Source: Akkermansiaceae bacterium UBA3385
GTDB lineage: Bacteria > Verrucomicrobiota > Verrucomicrobiia > Verrucomicrobiales > Akkermansiaceae
Assembly: GCA_002358905.1 (NCBI GenBank)
Contig: DEPT01000042.1
Location: forward strand, 33,713 to 65,119
Direction: 5' to 3'
DNA: 31,407 bases
This document shows positions 14,860 through 23,901 of the stretch, in pieces. The translations under genes and the position numbers were made by a program. The notes beneath the pieces are model-generated. The model had not been told where the DNA came from. It saw only the letters and a program-made list of their open reading frames with translations, and ran no database searches. Position 1 is the first letter of the stretch. The number at the start of each line of letters is the position of its first letter.

Positions 14860-16122
14860 ATGGACGCTATCATCAATTGGTATAACGACCTCATGAGCAA
14901 CGAAATCTGGTTCTACCTGATTCACACGCTGCTCAAACTGGTTCTTATGTTTGCCGTTATTCTGGCTTTCGTGGTTCTTTCCGTGTGGATTGAACGCCGC
15001 GTGGCCGGCTGGATTCAGGACCGACCCGGTCCTAACCGCGCAGGTCTTCCGCTTTTCCTGCTGCAGCGTTTTGGCAGCAAGGAAAAGCAGCCGCTCAAGA
15101 ACTGGCTGCACTTCTTCGGCATTCCGGAGACCAGCTGGATTGCCAAGCTCTGCACCTGGCTGCGACTGGACCGCGAGATTCCCTGCTGGGGTCTCATCCA
15201 GCCCTGTCTGGACGGCGGTAAGCTCTTCCTGAAGCAGGAGACCACCCCTTCCTACGTACGCAAGTTCTACTTCATCCTGGCTCCCATGCTGGTGCTGGGG
15301 CCGCCCATGGTGGCAGCCGCAGTCATCCCCTTTGCCTCTGAGGTGAACACCTGCTACGGCAACATTTCCATGTGCGTAGCCAATCTGGACATCGGCCCGC
15401 TGTGGATTTTCGCCATCTCCGGTCTTTCCGTATACGGTCTGACCCTGGCTGGTTGGTCTTCCAACTCCAAGTTCCCCTTCCTGGGTGGTCTGCGTGCTAC
15501 GGCACAGCTCATCTCCTATGAAGTCTCCATGGGGCTTTCCATCATTCCCCTGCTCATGATGTTCGGCACACTGAACCTGCAGCAGATTGTGCAGTTCCAG
15601 GCCGACAACGGCTGGACCCTGCTGCCCCTGTGGGGCGAAGGTCTGAGCTGGCAGCGCTGGGCCATGATGCTGCCGCTGGGTATCAGCTTCATCATTTTCG
15701 TGACCTGCGTCTTTGCTGAAGCCAACCGTACTCCCTTCGACATGGCTGAATGTGAAACCGACCTGGTAGCCGGTTACCACGCCGAATATTCCTCCATGAA
15801 GTTCGCTTCCTTCTTCATGGGTGAGTACGCAGCCATGGTTATCGGTTCTGCCGTGGTGGTCACCCTGTTCCTTGGTGGCTGGTCCATTGGTTTCGGCGCA
15901 GACGCCGCCCTGGCAGCCTACAGCGAATGGCTGGCCGTGCTCTGCCAGCTGTGCATGTTTGTCGTGAAGTTGCTGGCCTTCATCTTCTTCTTCGTGTGGG
16001 TGCGCTGGACCCTGCCGCGCTTCCGCTGGGACCAGGTGATGAAGCTTGGCTGGCTCTACTTCCTGGAAATCACCGTGGCCAACATCTTCCTGGCCGCAGC
16101 CGTACTCTATTTCATCAAGTAA
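14860..16122 (+). CDS. nuoH: NADH-quinone oxidoreductase subunit H with loop insertion
   Basis: This 420-residue membrane subunit links the quinone site to the proton-pumping arm. Family marks are WIERRVAGWIQDRPGPNRAG in the first cytoplasmic loop, WGLIQPCLDGGKLFLKQE, and FAEANRTPFDMAECETDLVAGYHAEY with its conserved Glu cluster. The oddity is about 45 extra residues between PGPNRAG and WGLIQP (roughly 57-102: SKEKQPLKNWLHFFGIPE..AKLCTWLRL), where most homologues have only a few. The insert is rich in Trp, Leu and Lys and reads like an amphipathic helix pair next to the quinone entrance. The frame is intact and codon use is normal, so it is not a frameshift artefact. Confidence 0.95.
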   Translation: MDAIINWYNDLMSNEIWFYLIHTLLKLVLMFAVILAFVVLSVWIERRVAGWIQDRPGPNRAGLPLFLLQRFGSKEKQPLKNWLHFFGIPETSWIAKLCTWLRLDREIPCWGLIQPCLDGGKLFLKQETTPSYVRKFYFILAPMLVLGPPMVAAAVIPFASEVNTCYGNISMCVANLDIGPLWIFAISGLSVYGLTLAGWSSNSKFPFLGGLRATAQLISYEVSMGLSIIPLLMMFGTLNLQQIVQFQADNGWTLLPLWGEGLSWQRWAMMLPLGISFIIFVTCVFAEANRTPFDMAECETDLVAGYHAEYSSMKFASFFMGEYAAMVIGSAVVVTLFLGGWSIGFGADAALAAYSEWLAVLCQLCMFVVKLLAFIFFFVWVRWTLPRFRWDQVMKLGWLYFLEITVANIFLAAAVLYFIK

Positions 16123-16143
16123 CCCCCTTTTCCTGTTCCGAAT

Positions 16144-16710
16144 ATGTCTTACATCAAGATTAAACGACCCAAGTTCAGCCTGCTGGACAAGGTGTATGTG
16201 GTCGAGCTCGTCAAGGGGCTTGTCATCACCATGCGCCACCTGGTACTCTCCCTGCTCGGCAAGAGCCGCGGCAAGGAAGATTTCAGCAAGAAAGGCGTAG
16301 GTGTCTGTATGCAGTTCCCGGATGAACGCTGGGATTCCCGCATGCCCGAATACTACCGTGGCGCCCCCACTCTGGTGCGTGGCGAGGACGGTCGCGAGCG
16401 TTGCGTGTCCTGCCAGCTCTGTGAATTCGTGTGCCCGGCACGTGCCATCACCATCACCCCTGGTGAGGTAGATGCCACCAGCAACTGCCAGAAGCAGGAA
16501 AAGGCACCGGCCAAGTTTGAAATCGACATGCTCCGCTGCATCTACTGCGGTATGTGCCAGGAAGCATGCCCCGAACAGGCCATCTTCCTTTCCAAGGAAT
16601 ATCTCATCACCCTTACCGACCGTAAGCAGGCTATCCGAGACAAGGAAACCCTGTATCGTCTGGGCGGCACGCGCAAGGGACTCATCAACAAGTGGAACCA
16701 GTACAAATAA
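16144..16710 (+). CDS. nuoI: NADH-quinone oxidoreductase subunit I (23 kDa ferredoxin-type)
   Basis: This 188-residue protein has two [4Fe-4S] motifs: C87, C90, C93, C97 (CVSCQLCEFVCP) and C132, C135, C138, C142 (CIYCGMCQEACP). These hold N6a and N6b, which pass electrons from NuoG to N2. The N-terminal amphipathic helix (LLDKVYVVELVKGLVITMRHL) anchors it to the membrane arm. Twenty-one bp separate it from nuoH and 9 bp from nuoJ. Confidence 0.97.
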   Translation: MSYIKIKRPKFSLLDKVYVVELVKGLVITMRHLVLSLLGKSRGKEDFSKKGVGVCMQFPDERWDSRMPEYYRGAPTLVRGEDGRERCVSCQLCEFVCPARAITITPGEVDATSNCQKQEKAPAKFEIDMLRCIYCGMCQEACPEQAIFLSKEYLITLTDRKQAIRDKETLYRLGGTRKGLINKWNQYK

Positions 16711-16719
16711 AATACCGTT

Positions 16720-17400
16720 ATGTTTGAAACATCCCTTTGTCAGATTCTGTTCTACGTACTGGCAGCACTGGCCATTCTCTGCGCCATTGGCGTGGTGGCA
16801 TACCGCAACCCGGTAAACTCTGCCATGTGCATGGCCATGAGCTTTGCCATGGTGGCCGCCATTTTCTTCGGCATGGGTGCCCAATTCCTGGGCATTGTTC
16901 AGCTCATTGTATACGCAGGTGCCATTCTCGTACTCTTCCTTTTCGTGGTGATGATGCTCGACATCCACAACGAAAGAAAGAACAACAAGTATGCACATGC
17001 CGCAGTTGGCGTTCTCATCGCCGGTTTCTTTGCAGGGCTTCTCATCAAGGTATCCATCAGCCTGCCTGGTGCAACCAATAACCCCTGTCCGGTCATGAGC
17101 CTGTGTGAGAGTGCCGGCGAGCTCCTTATCGGCGAATCCCGCACCACAGCCGCAGCTCCGGCCATTCCGGCGCAATACGGCGGTGCGCTGCCGGAACTGA
17201 GCGCAGCAGCCGCGGCTCGTCTCGAAAACCCTGCCATTTCTGCAGCAGATGCTGCCAAGGCCACATCCATTTCTGATGTCAAGCTGATTGGCAAGTGTCT
17301 GTACACCCATTACAATATTCCGTTCGTCATCCTCGGCTTCGCCCTGCTTTCCGGCACGGTGGGCGCTGTGGCCCTCGCCCGCAAGATCCGTAAAGACTAA
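16720..17400 (+). CDS. nuoJ: NADH-quinone oxidoreductase subunit J with Ala-rich loop
   Basis: This 226-residue protein has five hydrophobic helices and the TM3 motif IVQLIVYAGAILVLFLFVVMMLD, whose pi-bulge region takes part in coupling. Between TM4 and TM5 there is an unusually long loop (about 111-200) with TTAAAPAIPAQYGGALPELSAAAAARLE, which by topology should be periplasmic. The last helix (IPFVILGFALLSGTVGAVALARK) is normal. The loop lengthens the protein compared with typical 160-190 residue NuoJ. Confidence 0.95.
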   Translation: MFETSLCQILFYVLAALAILCAIGVVAYRNPVNSAMCMAMSFAMVAAIFFGMGAQFLGIVQLIVYAGAILVLFLFVVMMLDIHNERKNNKYAHAAVGVLIAGFFAGLLIKVSISLPGATNNPCPVMSLCESAGELLIGESRTTAAAPAIPAQYGGALPELSAAAAARLENPAISAADAAKATSISDVKLIGKCLYTHYNIPFVILGFALLSGTVGAVALARKIRKD

Positions 17401-17416
17401 CCCATTTACCTGACTC

Positions 17417-17734
17417 ATGATTCCGTTAGCACATTACCTGATTCTGTCAGGCATCCTGTTCACCATCGGTCTGGCCGGTGTGCTTATCCGCAAGAACATC
17501 ATCGTGGTGTTCATGTGCCTGGAAATGATGCTCACCGCGTCCAATGTGGCCTTGGTGGCATTCTCCCGCGCACAGGGTACAGCTGGTGTTCCGGTGTACG
17601 ATGCCCAGGTACTCTCCCTGTTCATCACCGGCATTGCCGCGGCTGAAGTAGCCATTGGTCTTGCACTTATCGTTGCCATGTTCCGTGCGCGTCGCACGGT
17701 GGAAAGCACGGCTCTCAACTCACTCAAAGACTAA
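17417..17734 (+). CDS. nuoK: NADH-quinone oxidoreductase subunit K
   Basis: This 105-residue protein has three transmembrane helices and the conserved membrane glutamates in VFMCLEMMLTASN and AAAEVAIGLALIV, essential for proton transfer in the family. Its length is standard. It follows nuoJ by 16 bp and precedes nuoL by 11 bp. Confidence 0.97.
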   Translation: MIPLAHYLILSGILFTIGLAGVLIRKNIIVVFMCLEMMLTASNVALVAFSRAQGTAGVPVYDAQVLSLFITGIAAAEVAIGLALIVAMFRARRTVESTALNSLKD

Positions 17735-17745
17735 ATACCACCAGC

Positions 17746-19593
17746 ATGAATATGATTCACAATCTCCCCTGGTTGTTCCTGCTGCTGCCCCTGGTTGTTG
17801 CAGCCATTAACTGGGTGTGCCTGAACAAGCACCCCCGTCTGGCCGCTACCTTGTCGCTGCTTTCCGCCGCGTCCACCCTCGGGCTCTGCATTGCATACCT
17901 TACCGGTCTGCAGACCGGCACGCCGGGTGTCTATACCTGGATGCCCTGCTCCCTGGAGCAGCTCTGTCTGCACCTTGGACTGGTCATGGATCCGCTTGCC
18001 ATGCGCATGATGCTGGTTGTCACTGGTATTGGTCTGCTGGTGCACTTCTTCTCCATCGGCTACATGAAGGGCGACTCCTCCAACCTGAGCCGATACTATG
18101 CCGGTCTGAGCATCTTCATGTTCAGCATGAGCACCATCGTTCTGGCAGACAACCTGGCCATGACCTTCATCGGCTGGGAAATGGTAGGCTTCTCCTCCTA
18201 TCTGCTCATCGGCCACTGGTTCGACAAAGCCAGCGCTGCTGATGCTGCCAAGAAAGCATTCATCACCAACCGCGTGGGCGACTTCGGTTTCCTGCTGGGC
18301 ATTCTGCTCACCCTGGGCTTCTTCGGCACCATGAACTTTGCCGACATGGCCGGAAAGGCAGTCGGCATTGCTCCGGCAGTACTCACTGTCACCATCGTGT
18401 GCCTCTTCTGCGGTGCTGTTGGTAAATCCGCCCAGTTCCCGCTGCATGTGTGGCTGCCCGATGCCATGGAAGGCCCCACGCCTGTATCCGCCCTCATCCA
18501 CGCCGCAACCATGGTGGCTGCGGGTGTCTATATGCTGGTGCGTCTCCAGGTAAGCATGGGTGCTGAAGCCTTCACGGAAACGGCCTGCAACATCATTGCC
18601 TGGACGGGTGCCATCACAGCTGTCATTGCCGCCATCATGGCCGTACAGCAGGATGACATCAAGCGCATTCTTGCTTACTCCACCCTTTCTCAGCTGGGTT
18701 ACATGGTCATGGCCGTAGGTCTGCTGGCCGGTGAAGCTGCCATGTTCCACCTGTACACCCACGCCTGGTTCAAGGCTCTTCTCTTCCTCGGTGCCGGTGC
18801 CATCATCATCTGCTGCCACCACGAACAGGACATCTGGAAGATGGGCGGCCTCTCCAAGCGCATGCCCCTTACCGTGCTTTGCTTCATGATGGGCACCTGC
18901 GCCCTCATCGCCATCCCCGGCTTCTCCGGTTTCTTCTCCAAGGAAGCCATTCTGGATGCAGCCCTGGCCAAGAATCCCGTATTCTTCTGGATTGGAGCAG
19001 GTGTAGCCGCACTTACCACCTTCTACATGCTGCGTCTCTGCATTGTGGCCTTCATGGGGTCTGCCCGTGACCACGGAGCTGAGCACGCCAAGGAAGCCGG
19101 TTTCACCATGGCACTGCCGCTGCTGATTCTTGCCGTTATGGCCATCATCTCCGGCTACGGATTTATCGCCAATGATCTGGTACCCTACAACGGTTTCCAC
19201 GCCCATGGATTTGAGCTGGGTCTGCCGTTCTATGTAAGCATGGGTTCTCTGGCCGTGGGTATTCTGCTGGCTCTGGCCATCTATGGTCTGGGTGGTCGCA
19301 CCAAGGACCCGCTGGCTGGCAATTGCATCTCCAAGGCACTCCGCAACCGCCTCTACATTGATGCACTGTACGACAAGGTCATTATCGGTGGCATTCAGCA
19401 GGCATTTGCCCATGTGGTTGAATTCCTCGACTGCTTCGTCATCCGTGGCATCATCTGCCAGACCCTGGTGTGGTTCACCGTCCGCTTTGGTTACCTCTGC
19501 AGCTGGATACAGTGTGGTTCTCTGCGAGCATACACACTCGTCACCGGCATTGGTCTGGTTATCCTTGTACTTCTCCTTGCATACCAATTCTAA
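17746..19593 (+). CDS. nuoL: NADH-quinone oxidoreductase subunit L (distal antiporter-like pump)
   Basis: This 615-residue protein has the antiporter-like core: GWEMVGFSSYLLIGHW (TM5 glutamate), GKSAQFPLHVWLPDAMEGPTP (TM7 lysine and the broken-helix proline), SALIHAATMVAAGVYML, and a distal Lys in HAWFKALLFLGAG. The C-terminal hydrophobic segments follow a stretch fitting the lateral helix HL (about 500-560), with a final helix from about 590. It is complete and standard in length. Either ATG 17746 or ATG 17752 could be used; the first lies 11 bp after nuoK. Confidence 0.97.
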   Translation: MNMIHNLPWLFLLLPLVVAAINWVCLNKHPRLAATLSLLSAASTLGLCIAYLTGLQTGTPGVYTWMPCSLEQLCLHLGLVMDPLAMRMMLVVTGIGLLVHFFSIGYMKGDSSNLSRYYAGLSIFMFSMSTIVLADNLAMTFIGWEMVGFSSYLLIGHWFDKASAADAAKKAFITNRVGDFGFLLGILLTLGFFGTMNFADMAGKAVGIAPAVLTVTIVCLFCGAVGKSAQFPLHVWLPDAMEGPTPVSALIHAATMVAAGVYMLVRLQVSMGAEAFTETACNIIAWTGAITAVIAAIMAVQQDDIKRILAYSTLSQLGYMVMAVGLLAGEAAMFHLYTHAWFKALLFLGAGAIIICCHHEQDIWKMGGLSKRMPLTVLCFMMGTCALIAIPGFSGFFSKEAILDAALAKNPVFFWIGAGVAALTTFYMLRLCIVAFMGSARDHGAEHAKEAGFTMALPLLILAVMAIISGYGFIANDLVPYNGFHAHGFELGLPFYVSMGSLAVGILLALAIYGLGGRTKDPLAGNCISKALRNRLYIDALYDKVIIGGIQQAFAHVVEFLDCFVIRGIICQTLVWFTVRFGYLCSWIQCGSLRAYTLVTGIGLVILVLLLAYQF

Positions 19594-19608
19594 ACGCTTT
19601 TAACAATC

Positions 19609-21084
19609 ATGCTTATCTGGCTTATCCTTGTACCTGTGATTGCAGCAGCCTGCATTGGTCTGCTCAAGACACCGGGCCGTCTTACAGCCCTCATCAGCGC
19701 CGCCATCACGCTCATTCTGGGCACTTATGCGGTGCTGGCACCGGAGTGCTGCAACGAATGCCTGACCACAATCTGTGGCACAGAGCTTCAATTCACGCTG
19801 GCACTTCCTCTCAGCCGCATCATGGTGCTGCTGTCCATTCTGGTCACCTTTGCCGCAGTGGTGGGCATGAAAGCCCCCCATGCAGACGCTGAGCGCAGCT
19901 GGTCCATTTCGGCACTGCTCATCAGCGCCGGTGCCATCGGTGCCTTCATGTCCAACAACATCATCGCGTTCTATGGTTTCCACGAACTGGCCCTTATCCC
20001 GACCTTCATCATGATTGGTTGTTACGGCCGGGGCGACCGCCGCAACATTGCCTGGACAGCCACCATTTACCTGGGGCTTGCCTCCATGGTACTGCTGGCA
20101 GGTCTGCTCATTCTCTGCATTGAAATGAACGCCTGGAGCTTCACCGCCCTGAACGCCGCAGTGCAAGCTGGCACCATGCCCACCTCCACCTGCCTCATAG
20201 CAGGTCTGCTGCTGGTAGGTTTCGGCACGCTGGTATCCCTGTTCCCGTTCCACACCTGGGCAGCACCGGCCTACGCCAGTGCCCCCACGCCCATTGCCAT
20301 GCTGCATGCCGGCGTGCTCAAGAAATTCGGTCTGTACGGCCTGTTCACACTGGCAATGGCCTTCGGTCCCAAGTGCGATGATCTCTTCGGCTGCTGGAAC
20401 AACTGGCTGCTGGTTCTCCTGCTCGGCAACGTGCTCTGGGTAGGTTACGTCACCATCTCCCAGACCCGTCTGGACGACATGCTCGGTAACTCCTCCGTCA
20501 TGCACATGGGATACATCTTCCTGGCCTTTGCCGCCTACATCGCGGCCGATGGCAACAACGAACTGGCTAAGGAAGGCGCCGCCCTGCTCATGCTGGCACA
20601 CGGTCTTACCATTGCCCTGCTGTTCCTGCTCACTGGGCAGATTGAATCCCAGACCCGCACCCTGGAGCTGGACTGCATGGGCGGTCTTGGCAGCAAGCTG
20701 CCGGCGCTCGGCTTCCTCTTCGGTCTTGCCGGCATGGCATCCGTAGGTCTGCCGCTTCTGGCAAACTTTGCCGGTGAGTTCAGCATCTTCGTATCCTGCT
20801 TTGCTCATTGGGTACCCACTCCCGCTACCGATGGCAGCTGGCTTTCCACCATCTGCAACTTCTTCGGCGGCATGGGCACTGTGCAGCTTGCCACCATTGG
20901 TGCCCTTTGGGGGCTGGTCATCAGCGCCATCTACATGCTGCGCGCATTCCGCAACATCTTCGAAGGCCCTGTGGGTGCCGCATCTGCTCGCGCCACCAAG
21001 CTCACGGCACTGGACATCACCGCAGCCTGCTTCCTGGCTGTATTCATTGTCCTCTTCGGCATCATTCCCCCTGTCTGCCTGTAA
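19609..21084 (+). CDS. nuoM: NADH-quinone oxidoreductase subunit M
   Basis: This 491-residue proton-pumping subunit has GFHELALIPTFIMIG (TM5 Glu), FPFHTWAAPAYASAPTPIAM, HAGVLKKFGLYG and LANFAGEFSIFV with the distal Glu. It has about 14 membrane helices and a normal length. The AAPAYASAPT stretch replaces the more common LPDAHxxAPT but keeps the proline break. The start is 15 bp after nuoL. Confidence 0.96.
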   Translation: MLIWLILVPVIAAACIGLLKTPGRLTALISAAITLILGTYAVLAPECCNECLTTICGTELQFTLALPLSRIMVLLSILVTFAAVVGMKAPHADAERSWSISALLISAGAIGAFMSNNIIAFYGFHELALIPTFIMIGCYGRGDRRNIAWTATIYLGLASMVLLAGLLILCIEMNAWSFTALNAAVQAGTMPTSTCLIAGLLLVGFGTLVSLFPFHTWAAPAYASAPTPIAMLHAGVLKKFGLYGLFTLAMAFGPKCDDLFGCWNNWLLVLLLGNVLWVGYVTISQTRLDDMLGNSSVMHMGYIFLAFAAYIAADGNNELAKEGAALLMLAHGLTIALLFLLTGQIESQTRTLELDCMGGLGSKLPALGFLFGLAGMASVGLPLLANFAGEFSIFVSCFAHWVPTPATDGSWLSTICNFFGGMGTVQLATIGALWGLVISAIYMLRAFRNIFEGPVGAASARATKLTALDITAACFLAVFIVLFGIIPPVCL

Positions 21085-21114
21085 TCAACTGACCACCCAA
21101 CTCTGAGTTAACAT

Positions 21115-22566
21115 ATGAATATCGTATCAACATACACCTGGAGTCAGTTCACACCGGCCTTTGCTCTGGTGGGGCTGGCATCCCTGCTCATTCTGGCAGA
21201 CTCTCTGCTGCCCAAGCTGCCGAAGCGCATCTACGCCATCCTCGGTGCACTGGGTTGCTTTGTGGCCTCCTTTTTCCTGGTCACAGGTGGTCAGGCCAAC
21301 ACATTCGGAGCCATCGCAGCCGTAGCCACGGGTCTGTGCATCCTGCTTGCCTTCGACTACACCAAAATCAGCTGCGAGTCCATTGGCGGCTCCGGCACGG
21401 AAGAAGGCACGGGTGAATTCTACGCCCTGCCCTTGGTAGCCTGTGCCGGCATTCTGTGCCTTACCCAGGCACGTGACCTCGTCATGCTTTTCGTAAGTCT
21501 GGAAGTCGTCACGCTCACGTCCTATGTGCTGGCTGGTTACTTCCGCCGCAACCAGGGCTCCATCGAAGCCGGCATCAAATACCTTGTGCTGGGTGCCATG
21601 AGCACCGGCATCCTGGTATACGGCATTGCCTGGTATTTCGGCATGGTGGGCACATTCTCCCTCGGGACCAGCGTTGTACTCAACGCATTCCAGGGTGGTG
21701 TAGCCGGCAGCCCCGCACTCTGCACCGGCTTCCTGCTCGCCACAGCACTGCTCTTCACCGGCGCCTTCTTCAAGATTGGCGCAGCCCCCATGCACGTGTG
21801 GATTCCGGACGTGTACCAGGGAGCCCCCACCCCCACCACCAGCTTCCTTGCCGTAGCTTCCAAGACCGCTGGTTTTGTCGTACTCAGCAGCCTGACCCTG
21901 CCCTTCTCCTGCTTCATGGTGCCGGGCAGCCCCGTGGGCAAGATTCTTGTGTGGTGCTTCGCCATTGTGGCCGCCGCCACGCTGGTTATCGGTAACCTGG
22001 GAGCCCTGCGCCAGACCAACATCAAGCGTCTACTGGGCTACTCCTCCATTGCACAGGCCGGCTTTATCCTGATTTTCTTCACCGCCATCAAAGGCCCGGC
22101 CGTTTACCTGGTAAGCGAATACCTCATCGCCTATGCACTTTCCACCATCGCAGCATTCTTTGCAGTAGCCATGGTTCGCACCCAGCGTGGCAGTGAGGAA
22201 ATCGCCTCTTTCCGAGGTCTGGGTAAGACCAACCCCCGCACCGCATTCTTCATCACGGTGAGCTTTGCCTCTCTGGCAGGTGTTCCTCTCACCCAGGGCT
22301 TCATTGTGAAGATGGAATCCTTTGCCGTTGCCATCCAGACCATCTGCTACTGGCCCGGCATCTGGTGGCTGCTGCCCATCATGGTTGTGGGTGCTGCTAC
22401 CGGTTTCTACTATTACTTCAAGATTATCCGTGCCATGTACTGGGAGAAACCGCTTCCCGGCGACAAAGCCCTGCAGATTCCCACCTGCACCGGCATTGTA
22501 CTCTCCCTCTGCACTCTTGCCCTGATTATCCTGGGCACATGGCCGCTGCTCATTCACGTGGGCTGA
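21115..22566 (+). CDS. nuoN: NADH-quinone oxidoreductase subunit N
   Basis: This 483-residue protein is the third antiporter-like pump: FVSLEVVTLTSYVLAGYFRR (TM5 Glu), GIKYLVLGAMSTGIL, FKIGAAPMHVWIPDVYQGAPTP and KTAGFVVLSS. It is the last gene of the operon, 30 bp after nuoM, and is followed by a strong terminator. No accessory gene is inserted between the subunits. Confidence 0.97.
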   Translation: MNIVSTYTWSQFTPAFALVGLASLLILADSLLPKLPKRIYAILGALGCFVASFFLVTGGQANTFGAIAAVATGLCILLAFDYTKISCESIGGSGTEEGTGEFYALPLVACAGILCLTQARDLVMLFVSLEVVTLTSYVLAGYFRRNQGSIEAGIKYLVLGAMSTGILVYGIAWYFGMVGTFSLGTSVVLNAFQGGVAGSPALCTGFLLATALLFTGAFFKIGAAPMHVWIPDVYQGAPTPTTSFLAVASKTAGFVVLSSLTLPFSCFMVPGSPVGKILVWCFAIVAAATLVIGNLGALRQTNIKRLLGYSSIAQAGFILIFFTAIKGPAVYLVSEYLIAYALSTIAAFFAVAMVRTQRGSEEIASFRGLGKTNPRTAFFITVSFASLAGVPLTQGFIVKMESFAVAIQTICYWPGIWWLLPIMVVGAATGFYYYFKIIRAMYWEKPLPGDKALQIPTCTGIVLSLCTLALIILGTWPLLIHVG

Positions 22567-22591
22567 GAAACCAGCTGCAGTTTCAGCGTAC

Positions 22592-22622
22592 AAAACCCCG
22601 CAAGCCGGACTTGCGGGGTTTT
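22592..22622 (+). terminator. Terminator of the nuo operon
   Basis: A 13-bp perfect stem, AAAACCCCGCAAG (22592-22604) and its complement (22610-22622), has a 5-nt loop and ends in TTTT. The 22623-22761 interval up to the aroB promoter holds nothing I can name. Confidence 0.92.
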
Positions 22623-22761
22623 CTGCATCCACAACTATTGACCAGTTGAAATACAATTATGTATCAAACAGGCCCCGGAGAATGTTTCGATAGACTGGAT
22701 TTTCAGAAACTCTGCTCATGTGAGAACACGAGACCTCGTCCGTACCTGACGCGTTATCTCC

Positions 22762-22790
22762 TTGCAAGCCTGCAGGGTGTACTGTATAAT
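22762..22790 (+). promoter_or_regulatory. aroB promoter with consensus -10, predicted leaderless
   Basis: TTGCAA (22762-22767), exactly 17 bp and a perfect TATAAT (22785-22790). The ATG at 22798 is 7 nt after the -10 box, so the mRNA should begin at or within 1 nt of the start codon. Confidence 0.8.
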
Positions 22791-22797
22791 TGCGGGC

Positions 22798-23901
22798 ATG
22801 GCAAATGTTTCCCTTTCCCTTGGTCCCAAGTCGTATGATGTACACGTCTCCAACGGTGCACTGGAATCCATAGGCTACCTGTGTAGCCGTGCGCGTCTGG
22901 AAGGCAAGGCTGCCATCATCACAGACACCAACGTGGGACCGCTCTACGCTGAACGCGTACGAAACAGCCTGGAAGAAAGCGGCTTCACCACCAGCATGCA
23001 CCTCTTTACCGCCGGTGAAGCCAGCAAAAACCTCAGCACCGTGGAAAAACTGGCCATCGAAATGGTAGCTGCCGGGCACGACCGCACCAGCTTCATTGTG
23101 GCGCTGGGCGGTGGTGTGGTAGGAGACCTGGCCGGATTCCTGGCAAGCATCTACTACCGGGGCATTCCTTTTGTTCAGATTGCCACCAGCGTCATGGCAC
23201 AGGTGGACAGTTCCGTGGGAGGCAAAACAGCCGTAGACATAGCCGCCGGTAAGAACCTCATCGGAGCCTTCCACCAGCCGCGCCTTGTACTCATCGACCC
23301 CACCACCCTTACCACCCTCTCCCCGCGCCTCATCCGCGAAGGCATGGCAGAAATGGTCAAACACGCAGCCATCCGCAAACCCGGCATGCTGCACACACTC
23401 CGCGAACTTGCAGATGAGATTGACCTCGGATTCACCCTCCAGACCATCGACAGGCTGCCGGACATCATCGCAGCCAACATAGCCATCAAGGCCCGAATCG
23501 TAGAAGAAGATGAAAAAGAAACCCTCGGCATCCGAGCCTTCCTCAACCTGGGACACACCATCGGCCACGGCATCGAAGCCGCCCTGCCCTTCGGCGAACT
23601 TCTGCATGGCGAAGCCGTAAGCCTGGGGCTTCGGGCAGCCCTTTACCTGTCGCGCAAATACGCCGGACTCAGCTCCGCCGAAGAGCGCGACCTGCTGGAA
23701 ACACTCCGCGCGCTGGAACTGCCCCTTACCCTGCCCGTGGGAATAGATGTCGAGCGTGTCCTTGCCATCACCGCCAGCGACAAGAAATTCCAGAACGGCG
23801 CCATCCGCTTCGTCCTCCTCAAACAACTCGGCTACCCCGTCCTCAGCAAAGAAATCACCAGGCAAGATCTCGAAGAAGCACTTTCAGTGATTAGTGATTA
23901 A
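22798..23901 (+). CDS. aroB: 3-dehydroquinate synthase
   Basis: This 367-residue protein converts DAHP to 3-dehydroquinate, the second step of the shikimate pathway, using NAD and a divalent metal. Visible are the nucleotide loop GGGVVGDLAGFLAS, the substrate region ATSVMAQVDSSVGGKTAVD, GKNLIGAFHQP, and the metal ligands in REGMAEMVKHA, LGHTIGHGIEAA and LHGEAVSLGLR. A TTG at 22762 is in frame but is the -35 box itself, so ATG 22798 is the start. The last residues (VISD) and the stop are encoded by the first copy of the GATTAGTGATTAAT repeat, suggesting that the repeat landed on, or replaced, the original 3' end. Confidence 0.95.
   Translation: MANVSLSLGPKSYDVHVSNGALESIGYLCSRARLEGKAAIITDTNVGPLYAERVRNSLEESGFTTSMHLFTAGEASKNLSTVEKLAIEMVAAGHDRTSFIVALGGGVVGDLAGFLASIYYRGIPFVQIATSVMAQVDSSVGGKTAVDIAAGKNLIGAFHQPRLVLIDPTTLTTLSPRLIREGMAEMVKHAAIRKPGMLHTLRELADEIDLGFTLQTIDRLPDIIAANIAIKARIVEEDEKETLGIRAFLNLGHTIGHGIEAALPFGELLHGEAVSLGLRAALYLSRKYAGLSSAEERDLLETLRALELPLTLPVGIDVERVLAITASDKKFQNGAIRFVLLKQLGYPVLSKEITRQDLEEALSVISD

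Noticed and set aside
14719..19587. Long minus-strand open frames (899 and 618 codons) under nuoH-L
   Set aside because: Same antisense effect of GC-rich codon use; no domains and no start signals.
22762..22797. TTG start 12 codons upstream for aroB
   Set aside because: These bases are the -35 and -10 boxes of a near-consensus promoter.
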